Below, one piece after another: positions 23,801-34,985 of a stretch of DNA of 64,000 nucleotides. The notes beneath the pieces were generated by a model that was not told the origin of the DNA, ran no database searches, and saw only the letters and a list, made by a program, of their open reading frames with translations. The stretch comes from Siphonodentalium dalli (Eukaryota; Mollusca; Scaphopoda; Gadilida; Siphonodentaliidae). Each line of letters starts with the position of its first letter. Position 1 is the stretch's first letter. The DNA lies in contig CP136067.1 of NCBI GenBank assembly GCA_032622095.1, positions 74,554,705 to 74,618,704 on the forward strand, read 5' to 3'. Both the position numbers and the translations under genes were made by a program.

Positions 23801-24340
23801 ATACAACGATCGGCAGATGTTTAACCCATACCTTGGCGATAGCGACTAGTCATAACTGATAATTTGTCAAAGATATGATCACAGGAATTAATCCATATAT
23901 CAGTACCCAACTTGAAATCAAAAGCTCAAATAATTTGTCTTAAGGAAGGGTTACAGTATTTGGGGTGGGGAGGAGTAGTTTTTAATCTCATAACTCTGTC
24001 CCTATTCACCCAAGGACCTCTCACTGTGAGATCCAATGGTTTAGTGATTTCGGAGGACATGTTTTGGAGTTTAAGTTAACTCATTGGAAGCAAAAGTGAT
24101 AAATCCCTATCTTTAACACTTTTGACATGCCAGATATTCAAAATTTATTCACTTCTAAAGAGAAATTATAATTTGTTGACAAGCCAGACTGCTTAGAATG
24201 ACATACATGTAGGGGATTCCATCTCATATTTAAATGGTACTTTAATTACCCCCCCCCCCCCTTTCTCCCCAGTTATTTGTTTATCAAACATGGACAGATA
24301 TAAGATCAGATCTGACCTGTGTATTAAATAAGATTAAGTG
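23800..24340 (+). repeat. Dispersed repeat, further diverged copy
   Basis: GATCGGCAGATGTTTAACCCAT and TTGGCGATAG recur near 57745. ATATATCAGTACCCAACTTGA and CTTAAGGAAGGGTTACAGTA parallel 2811 and 6590. A 13-C run lies at 24249-24261. Confidence 0.4.
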
Positions 24341-25009
24341 TATCATAACATGGGTGTATGCATGGTTTTCAAAAATATATGTAGTTTATACAATTCAAAA
24401 GTATTATCTATATAATGTTATACAGACATAATATGATGAGGATGCTTGCCCCTATGACCACTACATCGTTCATATAAAAGAAAGTAAGTTAGCCCTCAAT
24501 TAAATGGTTTCACACATTACAATGTTTTACAAGTAGCTTGGACACTAAAAGCCACAACCTTCAATGTTAATCTTCTAAGTGCTCTGTGGCCCCTAAAATT
24601 CAATCAACCATGAAAATATGAACAAATGGGAAAATAAGGTTCCTGGAAACACTAACATCTACCATATTGATTTTCAAAACAAGTCATCACTTACAATAGT
24701 CATGTATATTTAATTGCCTGATTCCCATTGCATAGATAAATCATATTGGCCATCAGCTGTTATTTTAATTTCAAATTGAAAGCACACGTCTGAAGGGTTA
24801 ATATATTTTTCAAAAATCAATTAATCAGTCAAAACCAAAATTGATATAAGTGAATAGTGTGCAAAGATACCCAGCAGATATTAAGAGATATGAGGAAGAG
24901 TCCGTGTACATTATAGCATGTGTCTATGGAAACCTTGGGAAGGGTTAATTATTTTTGAAGCAAATTAATGGAATTTAGAAGACACTAAGTCTTATATAGG
25001 TGAGTGGGG
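24341..25009. other. NUP210 intron 1, nothing recognised
   Basis: AT-rich sequence without repeat or coding signal. Confidence 0.35.
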
Positions 25010-25352
25010 GCTCTTATCTCACCCTGTAATGAAATTTCAAGAATAGGATAAACACCAGTCTTATGCTGCCATTAATCAATTTGACAGTTAGAATATAAAA
25101 CAAACAGCCAGCCACCAGTGTTGTTTATCTTGACCACCAGAGCTCTGTATAATATGTCATCACTCATTTCATAACAGATTTCACTTGGAATGACAACATC
25201 TATAAAATGTTCTCTCATATACTCTGGATGTTCACATGGCAATTTATTTATATCATTATATTACATGAAACTATTGCAATAAAATCTTCATATTTTCAAA
25301 ACAGGATATCACACCTAATTAATCGTATAAAACTAAAATAAATGAAAGCGTC
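25010..25352 (+). repeat. Segment duplicated at 19540-19912
   Basis: See 19540. This copy lacks about 25 bp near 25133 and has several substitutions. Confidence 0.75.
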
Positions 25353-26475
25353 AATATTTGTTATTATTAACATATTTTTTTTATTGTTATTAAAGTTCAA
25401 ACAAAATTTAATATTTGTATATGCTAAATTTAGCAAGAAGCTAAATCTAAAAAATATTTTAATTTTTTTTCTCGAAAAAGGGTCATAACTCCTTTAAAAT
25501 TAATCGGATCAAACCCATATTCAAACTCGATCTGTATTTTGGGCTGTGAAACTCACATACCATATTTGGTTCCAATCAGATAAAAAATGTTTGAGTTATG
25601 GCAGAATGCGTTAATTCTAAGTTGAAAAAGGGCCATAACTCTGTAACAAAATCTCGGATCAAACCCAAATTCGAACTCGATCTGTATTTTGGGCTGAGAA
25701 ACCCATATACAAAATTTTGTTTCGATCGGATAGAAAATGTTTGAGTTATCGCATTACTCGTAAAGTGTCTACGGACAGACAGACGGACTGAGCCCTCAAC
25801 TAAATGGTGCACAATACATGTAAATATTATTTTGATAAAAACTTTTACCACCCAAAAAATATTCTGCAATGTGTCATCGTTGCTGAAACTTCTTGTTTTT
25901 GATTATTCTTGCAACCTCAAATATAATTTCCTCTCTTTGTTTAATGTCTTTAATTACAATTGCCTCAGACAGGAGAAGTGTATTCCAATATCAGACATAT
26001 ATAAACAAGATGATTTTTTTCATGTCTTCTTCTGTATTTATAAGACAAATGTATTTCTACAAAGACTGGATAAACATTTTTATGCTCTCTGTATGATGTC
26101 AACAATATTAGTGTTAAAACGACAAGGGAATTTCAAAGTCTACCAGAAAATATATGCTGCTCTGGTTTTTGAACTCAGACAAGAAATTTCAGAGCAAAAT
26201 TCAGAAATCAATTATATTAATATTAGGTTAAAATATCGTACATTTGCACTGAAGACAGATTGTAAGATTTCACATTTATCTTATAGCTTCTAAAAGTGTT
26301 TAGTTACAAGGAAATTCCATTTGATATGGGAAAAAAATAAGACTCACCAGTGTCTTCTGCTAGAACAATAGACGATACTCTATGGGACAGACTGACGGAC
26401 AGACAGACAGACGAACGACGAGTGGTCAATCCGGGCAACGACACTATGTTTACCATACTATGGTATGGGTAAACA
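25353..26475 (+). mobile_element. HINE-like element carrying a captured NUP210 fragment
   Basis: The body (25430-25777) matches the HINE at 20940-21290. At its ACGG/ACAG microsatellite the sequence switches to the 610-bp NUP210 intron 2/exon 2 fragment (25778-26387). It then resumes with ACAGACTGACGGACAGACAG, GACGAGTGGTCAATCC and the terminal palindrome-like TACCATACTATGGTATGGGTA. So the fragment lies between element body and element end. Confidence 0.7.
26342..26387 (-). pseudogene. Partial copy of NUP210 exon 2 (3' 40 bp plus donor)
   Basis: Contains the last 40 bases of exon 2 and the GTGAGT donor inside the captured fragment, but no acceptor side. It cannot be spliced in as an internal exon by itself. 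Confidence 0.8.
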
Positions 26476-26840
26476 TAATAAAACTGTTGACTTCAATCAT
26501 ATTTTTAGAAGGGAAATTTTGGTAACAGCTATCTCAGATGTACCCAAATTTATTATTGTGTGCAAAAATGACCTTTGACTTCCGGCCTGTGGTATGTTTA
26601 CATTCCACACACTATGTATGCTAAATTGATGTTGAATTATTTCATTCAAATACGCCATTAAATATGTCAAAAAGTCTTATATATCTCAGATTATTTCTTT
26701 GCGCAGGCAAACAAAGCATAGTTACGTGAAACATCATCACACCTTATAGAAGCCGCTGTTAGTTTCATGTCCCCATTTATTAATTTAAGTATTTTTTATG
26801 AAGGTTTTGCATCAAGTTATAAATAGAATCCACAACTCAT

Positions 26841-26958
26841 CCCCAGTTTATAGCGAATTTTCAAAACTCGTCCAGTAAATTAGGTCTTGACCTCGCCAAA
26901 TGCTCGGTCCAGACCTAATTTACTGGACTCATTTTGTAAATTTCACTATAAACTGGGG
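26841..26958. mobile_element. Hairpin MITE, 118 bp
   Basis: Nearly perfect inverted repeat with arms of about 52 bp (CCCCAGTTTATAG at one end, CTATAAACTGGGG at the other; GTCCAGTAAATTAGGTCT internal) around a loop of about 13 nt. The flanks AACTCAT / ACTCCAT are only weakly similar, so no firm target duplication. Confidence 0.75.
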
Positions 26959-27353
26959 ACTCCATGTAGATCTTCTATATAGTATGCTTGTGGTATTGAT
27001 TGAAGCTATTTCCTGACAAATGATATGCAAAAACAACTATACGGTAACGCAACAATGTGGTATCATGTTTCAAACAACTTTAGCTTGAGAAAAGTCTTGT
27101 GCATGTTAAATTCTGATGAAACGTGAAGAGCATTTAGCAAGCACCATTTTGAATTGTATGAACTCTTGACACGAAAGAAATTGTTTCAATTATATTGACT
27201 CAGGTCTCTGTCTGGTTCCTGAATGTCCTCCTGTATATCCGTCCGTTCCAGCAGATATCTCAGCCATACCAGTTATACTGTAGGTCATGATATGAGCTGC
27301 ACTGGTGCAGCATCAAAGACCCTGTACCAGTGCATCATCTTATTATATACCGG

Positions 27354-27486
27354 TAAATGCGAGTCTCCCATAGGGAGCATTGCATATATATAAGAAAATG
27401 CACAGACTTACACGGTCAAAGTAAATATTGTTAGGCCATTGTATTCTCTTATATATGCAAGGCTCCCTATGGGAGGCTCGCATTTA
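27354..27486. mobile_element. Hairpin MITE, about 133 bp
   Basis: Arms TAAATGCGAG...CTCCCATAGGGAGC and GCTCCCTATGGGAGGCTCGC pair over about 47 bp, around a loop near 27405-27440. Each arm also contains the short palindrome CTCCCTATGGGAG. Confidence 0.7.
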
Positions 27487-27499
27487 TAAGAAAATGCAT

Positions 27500-28340
27500 T
27501 GGCACCGGATTTTCAAAAAAATTCAAGAAGCTGCAGTCATGGAAGGGTTAATAAACAATAAAATTTGATATGTATGTTCAGATGGCCATCAGGATCGATC
27601 GGTGGCTTTCAGAGAAAGTGTGTTTAGTTTTTCCCTATATATTTTACACTTCATTTAAATATGGCCATAATAACTTATCTAACAAGGATGAATGCGGATG
27701 GTGGTGGGCAGAACTTGGATGTAAAATGTTGTCGCAATGGGGGCAATGTCAGTCGTTTTGCTGCATGATGTAAATTGATGTCATTTTAGAAAGCATGGAT
27801 ATAGAGCTAGGAATCGTTCATGTGAGAGAAAATCGATGCCATTGGGCGATGAGCTAAATTTCAGAACAAAATGTTTATCTCCGAAGAGGTGTATATAGGC
27901 CCAGCTATGCTATAACACAAGACTTGTGTGACATGTCAACCAGACCAAACTCTAGATCAAACAACATGCATATATATACCAGTTGCAGCATGTACTTGGA
28001 GAGTAAATCGGACCTTCAAAAATATTGAACCATCAGAGTATTTGATCTTCAGACAAATCGGACCCAACAATGGTTCTCAGAAAAATCTTAATAGGCAGAC
28101 CTTTTGATTCAGATCATATGGCTTCAGAAATCTGCTACGGCAACCCTTTGCTCTGGCCCAATTTACTTCAGCAAATGGCTTCGGCATTGCTGATTGCCGT
28201 TGCCAATTATGAGGGCTGAATAGGGAACTCTGGGATACAGCGCTGCTCAAAAAAAAAATACGGTTTCGTTGTGGTAACTACCAAAAGAGGTAGGTGCAAC
28301 TCTATTGAATTGAACTGTATTATTAATATACTGAGATGGT
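27500..28340. other. NUP210 intron 1, nothing recognised
   Basis: No repeat or exon identified. A 67-codon plus frame (27570-27773) has no domain signature. Confidence 0.35.
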
Positions 28341-28354
28341 TATAAATTTAAATT

Positions 28355-29785
28355 GGGGAGACTGGGGAGAAATGGGACAGGGGTGAACTGGGACAGTGGG
28401 TGTGGCTTGAAATTGCAGTGACAATTCGAACTGATTTTTCATGCACCATGATGCTTGATGAAATACTCAAACAAAATTGATATTTCAAGTTGCCCAAAGT
28501 GTTTATTTGAGGCAAATTTAATTGTATGCGAAATAAATCATCTATTTAGACAGACGCTTTAATTTTAGTGGCATGTAGGTTGAAAGCATACATATAACTT
28601 CAACATATCAGTTACTCCGCAAAACAATATTAGTTAATGATAAAATAATTACTTTATTCCAATTGCTACTGCTTATTCTTGGAATTAAGATTGATATGTA
28701 TTTTGAGGTTGTGGGGAGAACTGGGACATATTGTCAGTTTGTCAACATGTGAATCGGGGACGACATGGGGGTTGGGGTGTCGCATTCCCAACTTTGGTCA
28801 ATGTTTTCAATAGTTGGAGATTCCATGCCTGACACAACATATTGAGCTGGAAATATCAAACCAAAGAGAAGTTGATTTATTTTGGTAGCGTCATTTGCAA
28901 CCAGTATTTGGTGTGAAATGTGTTATTTTGTACAAAAATTTGAATTGCCTGTATTTGCAGCTAATATATTTGACTCAAATGGTCATCAGTGGAAATGTTC
29001 CAACCTTAGGTTGAATATTTGCAAACAGTTGGAAACATTGAGGTACCAGTTGAAAAATTCCAACCTATGAATGGTGCAGATAGGATTTCGCAAATATGGA
29101 AATTTGTGGGTCTGGTTATGGAGTGGGAAATTCTAAAGTGGACCCCCCCCCCAACGGAGATGTTCTAGCCACGTACCTTGCTAGAATCCATTCAAAATTG
29201 GTAGGCTGTCAAAATTGTCCAAGCATGCCATATGCAGGATTACATGCACATGTACATGTATGATGTATATAGTCAAATGTATTTAGTCTAATGAATGAAG
29301 TCATTGCCATCATATGCAATTCATGCAAAAAATATTTACATGTATACTAGCTACATGCATATACCGTACATATATTTCTTAAAATAAATTATGTTATTGA
29401 GAATGCAAATCATGTGAAATTACTAAGTATGTTTGCCTGCAGGTTTAATCTGTCCTGAGGCGAACATCTCAGATATCTTTGATATTCAATTTCTCTGTTA
29501 TGATATTTAGCATCCAAATTTATGGATTTGAATTGAGAATATTGTTTATTTAAGCACCAAATGACCCACATCTCCCCACACTGGCCCAATTCACCCCCCA
29601 AAAAACATTTAATTTAATTGAGAGTTATCTCCCTTGTAATATGCTAATCAGACAGACGATATCATCCAATGTGTTCGTATATCCAGTGTGTTTGTTAATA
29701 CCATACAGCCTTTCAGCAGTTGATCTACAATTACCAAAATAATTGGTTAAATTTATAAATTGTCCCAGTTCTCCCCAGTCTCCCC
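28355..29785. mobile_element. TIR element GGGGAGACTGGGGAGAA, 1431 bp
   Basis: The terminal inverted repeat GGGGAGACTGGGGAGAA is perfect over 17 bp and extends as (A/C)TGGGACA. Related GGGAGAACTGGGACA and CTCCCCACACTGGCCCA phrases lie subterminally at 28716 and 29572. No transposase frame. I cannot assign a superfamily because no target duplication is obvious in the AT-rich flanks. Confidence 0.6.
28766..29180 (-). mobile_element. Nested hAT-like MITE, short relative of 44894-45809
   Basis: The left end (GGGACGACATGGGGGTTGGG, CCCAACTTTGGTCAA) and right end (AAGTGGACCCCC, CAACGGAGATGTTCTAGCC, ACGTACC) match the two ends of the element at 44894-45809 in reverse orientation. Several CAGTTGGAAA motifs lie inside. 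It sits inside the GGGGAGACTGGG element. Confidence 0.55.
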
Positions 29786-30389
29786 TATTATTAAACCAAC
29801 ACCCCTTCACATATCAAATTGAGACAATAAACGTATATAAAGATGGGATCAAACATGGACCGTATGTCTAAAAGACTTTGTTTTATACTTGTTTAATCTT
29901 CCCTATTCTTGAGGTAGAACTATATTTTGCAATGTTAATGCCTGTTTTTGGATGTTTGTTGCCCATTGACTCCGGTTTGATGCATTTTGTGAGCTAATTT
30001 TCACACTTAATTAGGCTAATGACTCATTGATCGAATTAAACTAAAAACTTCATCTAATAGAAAATGAAGATGATTTTGCATATATTTGATCGACAAAATG
30101 TCCGACACTGACCGACAGAACACAATGTGCACAGGACATAGGCCATTTTTCACCGTACATTGACTGTGACCGGCCACTTATTTTGAGCCTTGGCCCTGTA
30201 CATCCACTCTGTAAACTGCCATCCAAATGACGCACAATTTGGTGCACATGGGAAACCAAAGAGACTCATATTTGGAGCCGCACTGCCGCTTGGCAGATTG
30301 TTGGTTTACGGCTTCGTGACGTTGTGTACATGATGTACTTCCCTTGGACTTGTTGGAGTTGTGGATTTGGCAGTTGCACTAAATTAGGA
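29786..30389. other. NUP210 intron 1, nothing recognised
   Basis: No repeat or exon identified between the TIR element and the Mutator-like element. Confidence 0.35.
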
Positions 30390-30977
30390 GGTTTGTCTGG
30401 GAGCTCATAAAAGCCGAACATAACCGAACACAAGTCCAAATAATGGGAAATTTCACGAATAAAGTTCATAGGCATGTATTCATGTTCACACTATTACTAT
30501 ACGAACTTTGGTGGAGTTCGGGCCAATAATAAGTGTTTTATTCGATATTTTGTAAAACGCGTTTAGTGTTCGGCATAGAAAAGCGAACACAAGTTTATGT
30601 TCGACACTCAAGTCACCGGTAATTAATTAACACATAGATATGCATAGATGTGGCGTTAGCTGGCGTTTGAGATATATAAACTCTATATACAGTCTACTAA
30701 ATATAAGACCACCTTGTAAAGTTCATAGGCATATGTATTCACGTTCATACTATTACTATACGAAGTTTGGTTCAATAATGAGTGTTTTGTTGGGTGTTTT
30801 GTATAACGCGTTTAATTGTGTTTGGCATAGAAAAGCCGAACACAAACTTCTGTCTCATGGATTAGATTATCCGCTGATAGTGATAATTAATATCTGCCAG
30901 AAGGGATTTGGCAGGTTTAATTCGCGAGAAAAACGTGTTTGTTGTCCATTTTCGTCTGCATTCTCACTAAAATGTTA

Positions 30978-31001
30978 CCCCCCCCCCCCCCCCCCCCCCC
31001 C
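30978..31001 (+). repeat. Homopolymer run of 24 C
   Basis: Uninterrupted C tract inside the Mutator-like element. Its length is liable to sequencing error. Confidence 0.9.
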
Positions 31002-31762
31002 GTTATTATTACAAGTCATTTCGTACAATGTGGTAGTTTAGATGGATCATACTGGACAACTGCGAAACATATCAGCACGCCCCGGACTTCTAAGAAGTAG
31101 TAAATCGGTTGTCGAGTTAAGATACTCATGCGGAAATGTTCGGAGAATATAATACTAACCACAAAACAAATAGTTTATTGCAATCATAAGTAAACATTGT
31201 AAAATTATATATAATAGTGTTCTTGTTGGCGACATAACATCTCTTGGTGATGGTGCAGGGAATTCTGATGGAATTGATGTCAATCATAGTATATGTTCAA
31301 AGTACTATACAATATACTATACAATATACTTATATGCAAATTCTGTCCTAGGCGGAACGGATTTGGGCAGAGTTTGTTCTCCTTGAAGTCAGTGGATGGA
31401 AATGGCTCTGATGCGTGCCTAACTTTTGTGTATATATCATGCTGTATGGTGGAAGCCGATATAAAGCCAGTGTTCAACTTATCGTAGAAACACATGCATC
31501 GAATACGATTGAATTGAAATGAATTGTCTGAATACGAATAAAGAGCGTTTCGTATTGTATCTTTTTAAAAGTCTGATATGCAGGAATTTAAGATCGTTTT
31601 CAAAAATGTGCCTGATATGACAGGAATGTGATATGAAAGGAATAATTATTTTGTGCCAAGATAGCTTTTGACGCTTGCTAGGGTTGATTGATCTAGTTTT
31701 GCATGCCTTTACTCTTTTAGTCTGACATGGCTTCTTGGCAATAGCCGCGGTTTTCGGTATCG

Positions 31763-32029
31763 TCAAACGTCCGTCAGTCGAAATTTGCCGAAGATTCTGG
31801 CATAAATTAAATTGGTCACCAAGCGATGACTTAGTAAAAAGTCATTGATTTTCAATTGCTGGCACTCTACATGAAACCATCGGTCACACATATCGCAGCC
31901 GATGCTGCGTATCTCGTGACATTCCTGGGAACAAACACCACATGGGTAAATCAATTTGGAATTAGGCATTGTAGAATTTTCAGACCTGTGATCAGAATGC
32001 CAAATACTGCTGAGATTGTGATTTGCCAA
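31763..32029 (-). pseudogene. PHD-finger fragment, copy 1
   Basis: This 88-codon frame has C30-x2-C33, then C45-x2-C48, W51, H53 and C56, matching the first six zinc ligands of a PHD finger (motif IGCDMCDRWFHVEC). The final C-x2-C pair is missing; the frame runs into unrelated residues and then stops. PHD fingers of this type are common in ORF1 of CR1-like non-LTR retrotransposons and in other mobile genes, where they bind histone tails or nucleic acid. Here the fragment lies between the TIRs of a Mutator-like element, as a captured piece would. A lysine-rich frame continues leftward (31479-31766). Identical copy at 35131-35397. Confidence 0.65.
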
Positions 32030-32704
32030 ATAATATCATACCACATTCTTATATAGAACTTCTCGGATATTGCACCATGAACTCAAATATTGTTTTTACA
32101 ATCGTACGTTGTCTTTCATGGCGGGGCCCACCAAAAGCATGTTGTTTCTATAATAGTAGGCGCCATCAAATACTGATTGCAACTAACTGTAAAAACACTG
32201 AACTACAATAGGTGAGAGACCGCCACCAACAACAATTAAAGCCTTTCGGCTTAGTGACCATATATCTGATATTAATTATCACCTAGCTAGACAGCCGTTA
32301 TAGACTAATACACGAGAGAAGCTTAATTGTGTTCGGCTTTTCTATGCCGAACACTGAACGCGTTTTACAAAATATCGAATAAAACACTTATTATTGGCCC
32401 GAACTCCACTAAACTTCGTATATTAATAGTGTGAACATGAATACACACGCCTATGAACTTTATTTGTTATATTTCCCATTATTTGGACTTGTGTTCGGTT
32501 ATGTTCGGTTGTGTTCGGTTGTGTTCGGCTTTTATACGCACCGGTTTGTCTGGCGTATCTGCATCCATGTAGTATAGCCTATACATGTAGGTTGTTGTAA
32601 CCGAAGTGTCAATACTACGTGTATTTTTGCAGAGTTTCATAATACACTTCATACTCAATCATAGGTATTTAAAGTTAAACTAAGTTAAATAAAAATAAAC
32701 TCAC

Positions 32705-32892
32705 CATTTGTAGCATTTGTTTTCTTGGTCCGACGATGATAAATTGACGTGGAGAGTAAATTCCACAACAACCGAGCTATAGTATGGTAGAAGTATCTTG
32801 GGAGTATTCAGGCTAGCAGTGCTTGTACGTTCTATATACAAAATTGTCAATATAGTATAATAGACAAAAGACAATTTAGAAGTTGCCGCCAT
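32705..32892 (-). CDS. NUP210: NUP210 exon 1, proximal copy (signal peptide and N-terminus)
   Basis: First coding exon of gp210: 188 nt, 62 codons plus TG of a split tryptophan. I chose the ATG at 32892-32890 because it has A at -3 and G at +4. It also begins a good signal peptide: a hydrophobic run LSFVYYTILTILYI at residues 7-20, then a small-residue stretch STAS before LNTPKILLPY. That segment matches the mature start 'LNVPKVLLPF' of vertebrate gp210, and the exon ends in KCYKW as gp210 does in GCYRW. An in-frame upstream ATG at 32988 exists but would bury the signal peptide. The donor is AAATG|GTGAGT at 32705/32704, and exon 2 supplies the final G. An identical exon lies at 36073-36260. 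Confidence 0.9.
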
Positions 32893-33530
32893 GCTTATGA
32901 TGCTTTTGAGAGACATGTTCATAAAGCAAAATGGAGAAGGTTGATTTTCTGCTGGGTCAACGACCTTCGCATTGATACCGATGGTCACTAAAAGTGTACT
33001 CCGACTCCGACCTCGACTCGGGGGAAAATGTGTGCTCGGCTTTATCTTGTTTATATGGGTCCTGCTAAAGCCGATGGGGTCATCGTCACAATGCTCCGGT
33101 CACATTTGTAGCCGGCTTTTTAAATCAATCACAAATCAATCGGCGGCCGGCTCGGCTGATTCCAACTACAACTTTTAGTGTGCTGGAGAACGAAAAAAGT
33201 CGATAAAAGTTGAAATATATTTAAAGACTTACAAATTATCGTTTTTGTTTTTTTTATTTGTAATTGGCATAACTTACCACAAACCAAAATTCATCACTAT
33301 GGGAATTATATTAACGACAATAAACGAAATTGAAAATCCCAACTACACATTTTACTGGACTCGAGCTCGGGCTCGGACGACCCCTATTGGGAACGGGACT
33401 ACCCGCCCCCGAGACAACCCGCCCCTCAGCTAGTTTGGGGGCGGGTTGTCCCGATAAATGAGGGCGGGTTGTCCCGAAATTGTTAATAGTGATTATATGT
33501 TCTTTTATGTTCTTTGATGTTATATTATTA
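32893..33530 (-). promoter_or_regulatory. Upstream/5' region of NUP210 exon 1, proximal copy
   Basis: GC-richer and CpG-containing relative to its surroundings, as expected for a housekeeping promoter or 5' UTR. It contains a possible small element bounded by CACTAAAAGT (32986-32995) and ACTTTTAGTG (33171-33180). It also holds a strong GC hairpin (about 33409-33451: GAGACAACCCGCCCC paired with GGGGCGGGTTGTCCC) followed by a direct copy GGGCGGGTTGTCCCG. No TATA box was assigned. The transcription start is unknown. Confidence 0.5.
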
Positions 33531-33531
33531 A

Positions 33532-34840
33532 AGATCTTGACCAACAAAACATGTGTTTATTCATTAATTATGCCAATGCGTGGTCTGGAGTAAAGAATGA
33601 CACGATGTTTTGACAACGTACTGAACGGGGTGCTTTCAAAACAAACATTTGATACAAATGGTTCATTATCACAGTGTGTTACCACAACACTTATAGTGAT
33701 CAGGAGTCATCTCACTGATGTTAACTGGAGGTGAGTATACAAACAGCCTTTGAACAATGCCGACGGAACTGGGTATATTAACTCTTGAGTAGGCCTATGG
33801 GTTATAAATCTTCATTCTGCAAGCATGTTTCCTTGCATTCACTGCGATGTAGAGGTCTGAACAAAGCAACATGCAGAAGCAGGCCCAGACGGTGACTACC
33901 CGAGTCACATCGGCAGATCTCCCCACTAAATTACACCATATTGCCTGTCAACTGGTATGTAAAATGAGCGCACATAGTGGTCATAGTGTGTGTGGCGAAC
34001 CAATGAACAAAACCATATTGAAGTAATTATAGTAAATTAATGCATTGCTTTTTATATATCTGAACGTAGGGTAATGTGGGGCATAATGCGACACATAAGC
34101 ACATTAGACCCCATCATGCCACTAAAAACGACGGAAGGGTGCACGCATTATTAAACTAAAAGTTAGATAAATATTTCCACTATACATATTAATACTCACA
34201 CTTGCCTGGGAAGCACCACTTTCTGAACACCATTACATGATTACTCCCCGTCGACGTACCCAATCCGTCGCATTATGCCCCATACACGGGGTACAATGCG
34301 ACACATTTGACATTACAACATCAGCATATATAGGCCTACCGAACTTAATAAATGCAAGACGGTCTGCAGTTTCTTTTCTTTTGTGGATTGAAAGAATGTA
34401 TAGGCTAAGCGTCGTTTCAAGTCATATATAGCAACAGACCAATGAGACATTTTATTGATTTATATATGGCGGGTAAAATAGCACCATAAAGTTTTGATTT
34501 CAGGAAAATGGCCGGGGTAGGGTTAACAATAATTATATATCTATATCATGTTTTAATGTTTGGGAATGATCGAATATGTTTTTTTATTTCTCTCCTTTTG
34601 AACTAAGGTTACGATAAGATTTATTTTTCCAGGTTTGATTTGCGATATGCCTATAAATCATATTTTTTTCTCGTAGGCCCAAGTCCTCCCCGACGAGGGG
34701 GCTATATTAGCTCCCCGACAAGGGGTTGTACCTCCACTGGCGCCACCCTTATTCGTAGCCAATTTTCTTCCTGAATCTGAAGTTTATACGACACGTAGGC
34801 CTACAGTATCCTCTCAGACGTATAAGTGCCGGTGGAGGAG
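33532..34840. other. Duplicated upstream DNA, nothing firmly recognised
   Basis: Shared with 43440-44748. Contains three GGGGCATAATGCGAC-type motifs in both orientations (about 34079, 34267, 34287), suggesting a small inverted-repeat element, but I cannot fix its ends. Confidence 0.4.
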
Positions 34841-34841
34841 G

Positions 34842-34985
34842 TTATAGGCTGTAACATGTTGGTGACTGTGCCGATCTCTCTTGATCTATAATCGCCGGAT
34901 ATGAATCTTGCAGCTCGTCGTTGTACTTTCTCGATCTTGGTGATGTCTTTTTCTTCATAAGGGTCCCAAACGACGGCTGCATAGT
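34842..34985 (-). pseudogene. CR1-like reverse transcriptase C-terminal fragment, copy 1
   Basis: Reads AAVVWDPYEEKD and EKVQRRAARFISGDYR, the typical end of the thumb region of CR1/jockey-type non-LTR reverse transcriptases. The upstream side is cut by the hAT-like MITE that starts at 34986. Identical copy at 44750-44893. Confidence 0.85.

Larger units (their letters stand above)
30401..32542. mobile_element. Mutator-like element with long TIRs
   Basis: The left arm (30401-30600) and the reverse complement of the right arm (32315-32542) align over about 200 bp (ATAAAAGCCGAAC, CCGAACACAAGTCC, GTTCGGGCCAATAATAAGTG, AAAACGCGTT). Both borders carry GGTTTGTCTGG (30390-30400 and 32543-32553), an 11-bp direct repeat. 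Long TIRs with a 9-11 bp duplication are the signature of Mutator/MULE elements. A degraded partial copy of the arm lies at 30715-30850. Inside are a PHD-finger fragment on the minus strand and a 24-C run at 30978-31001. No MULE transposase frame is visible. It lies in NUP210 intron 1, ending about 160 bp from exon 1. Confidence 0.75.

Noticed and set aside
25832-26293. 153-codon plus-strand frame as a gene
   Set aside because: It is part of the captured NUP210 intron fragment; in the source copy at 22725-23182 a 4-bp difference splits it into two frames, and it has no domain or splice support.
32893-32988. Upstream ATG at 32988 as the NUP210 start
   Set aside because: It is in frame, but the ATG at 32892 has a much better context and directly precedes the signal peptide; the longer start would place 32 polar residues before it.
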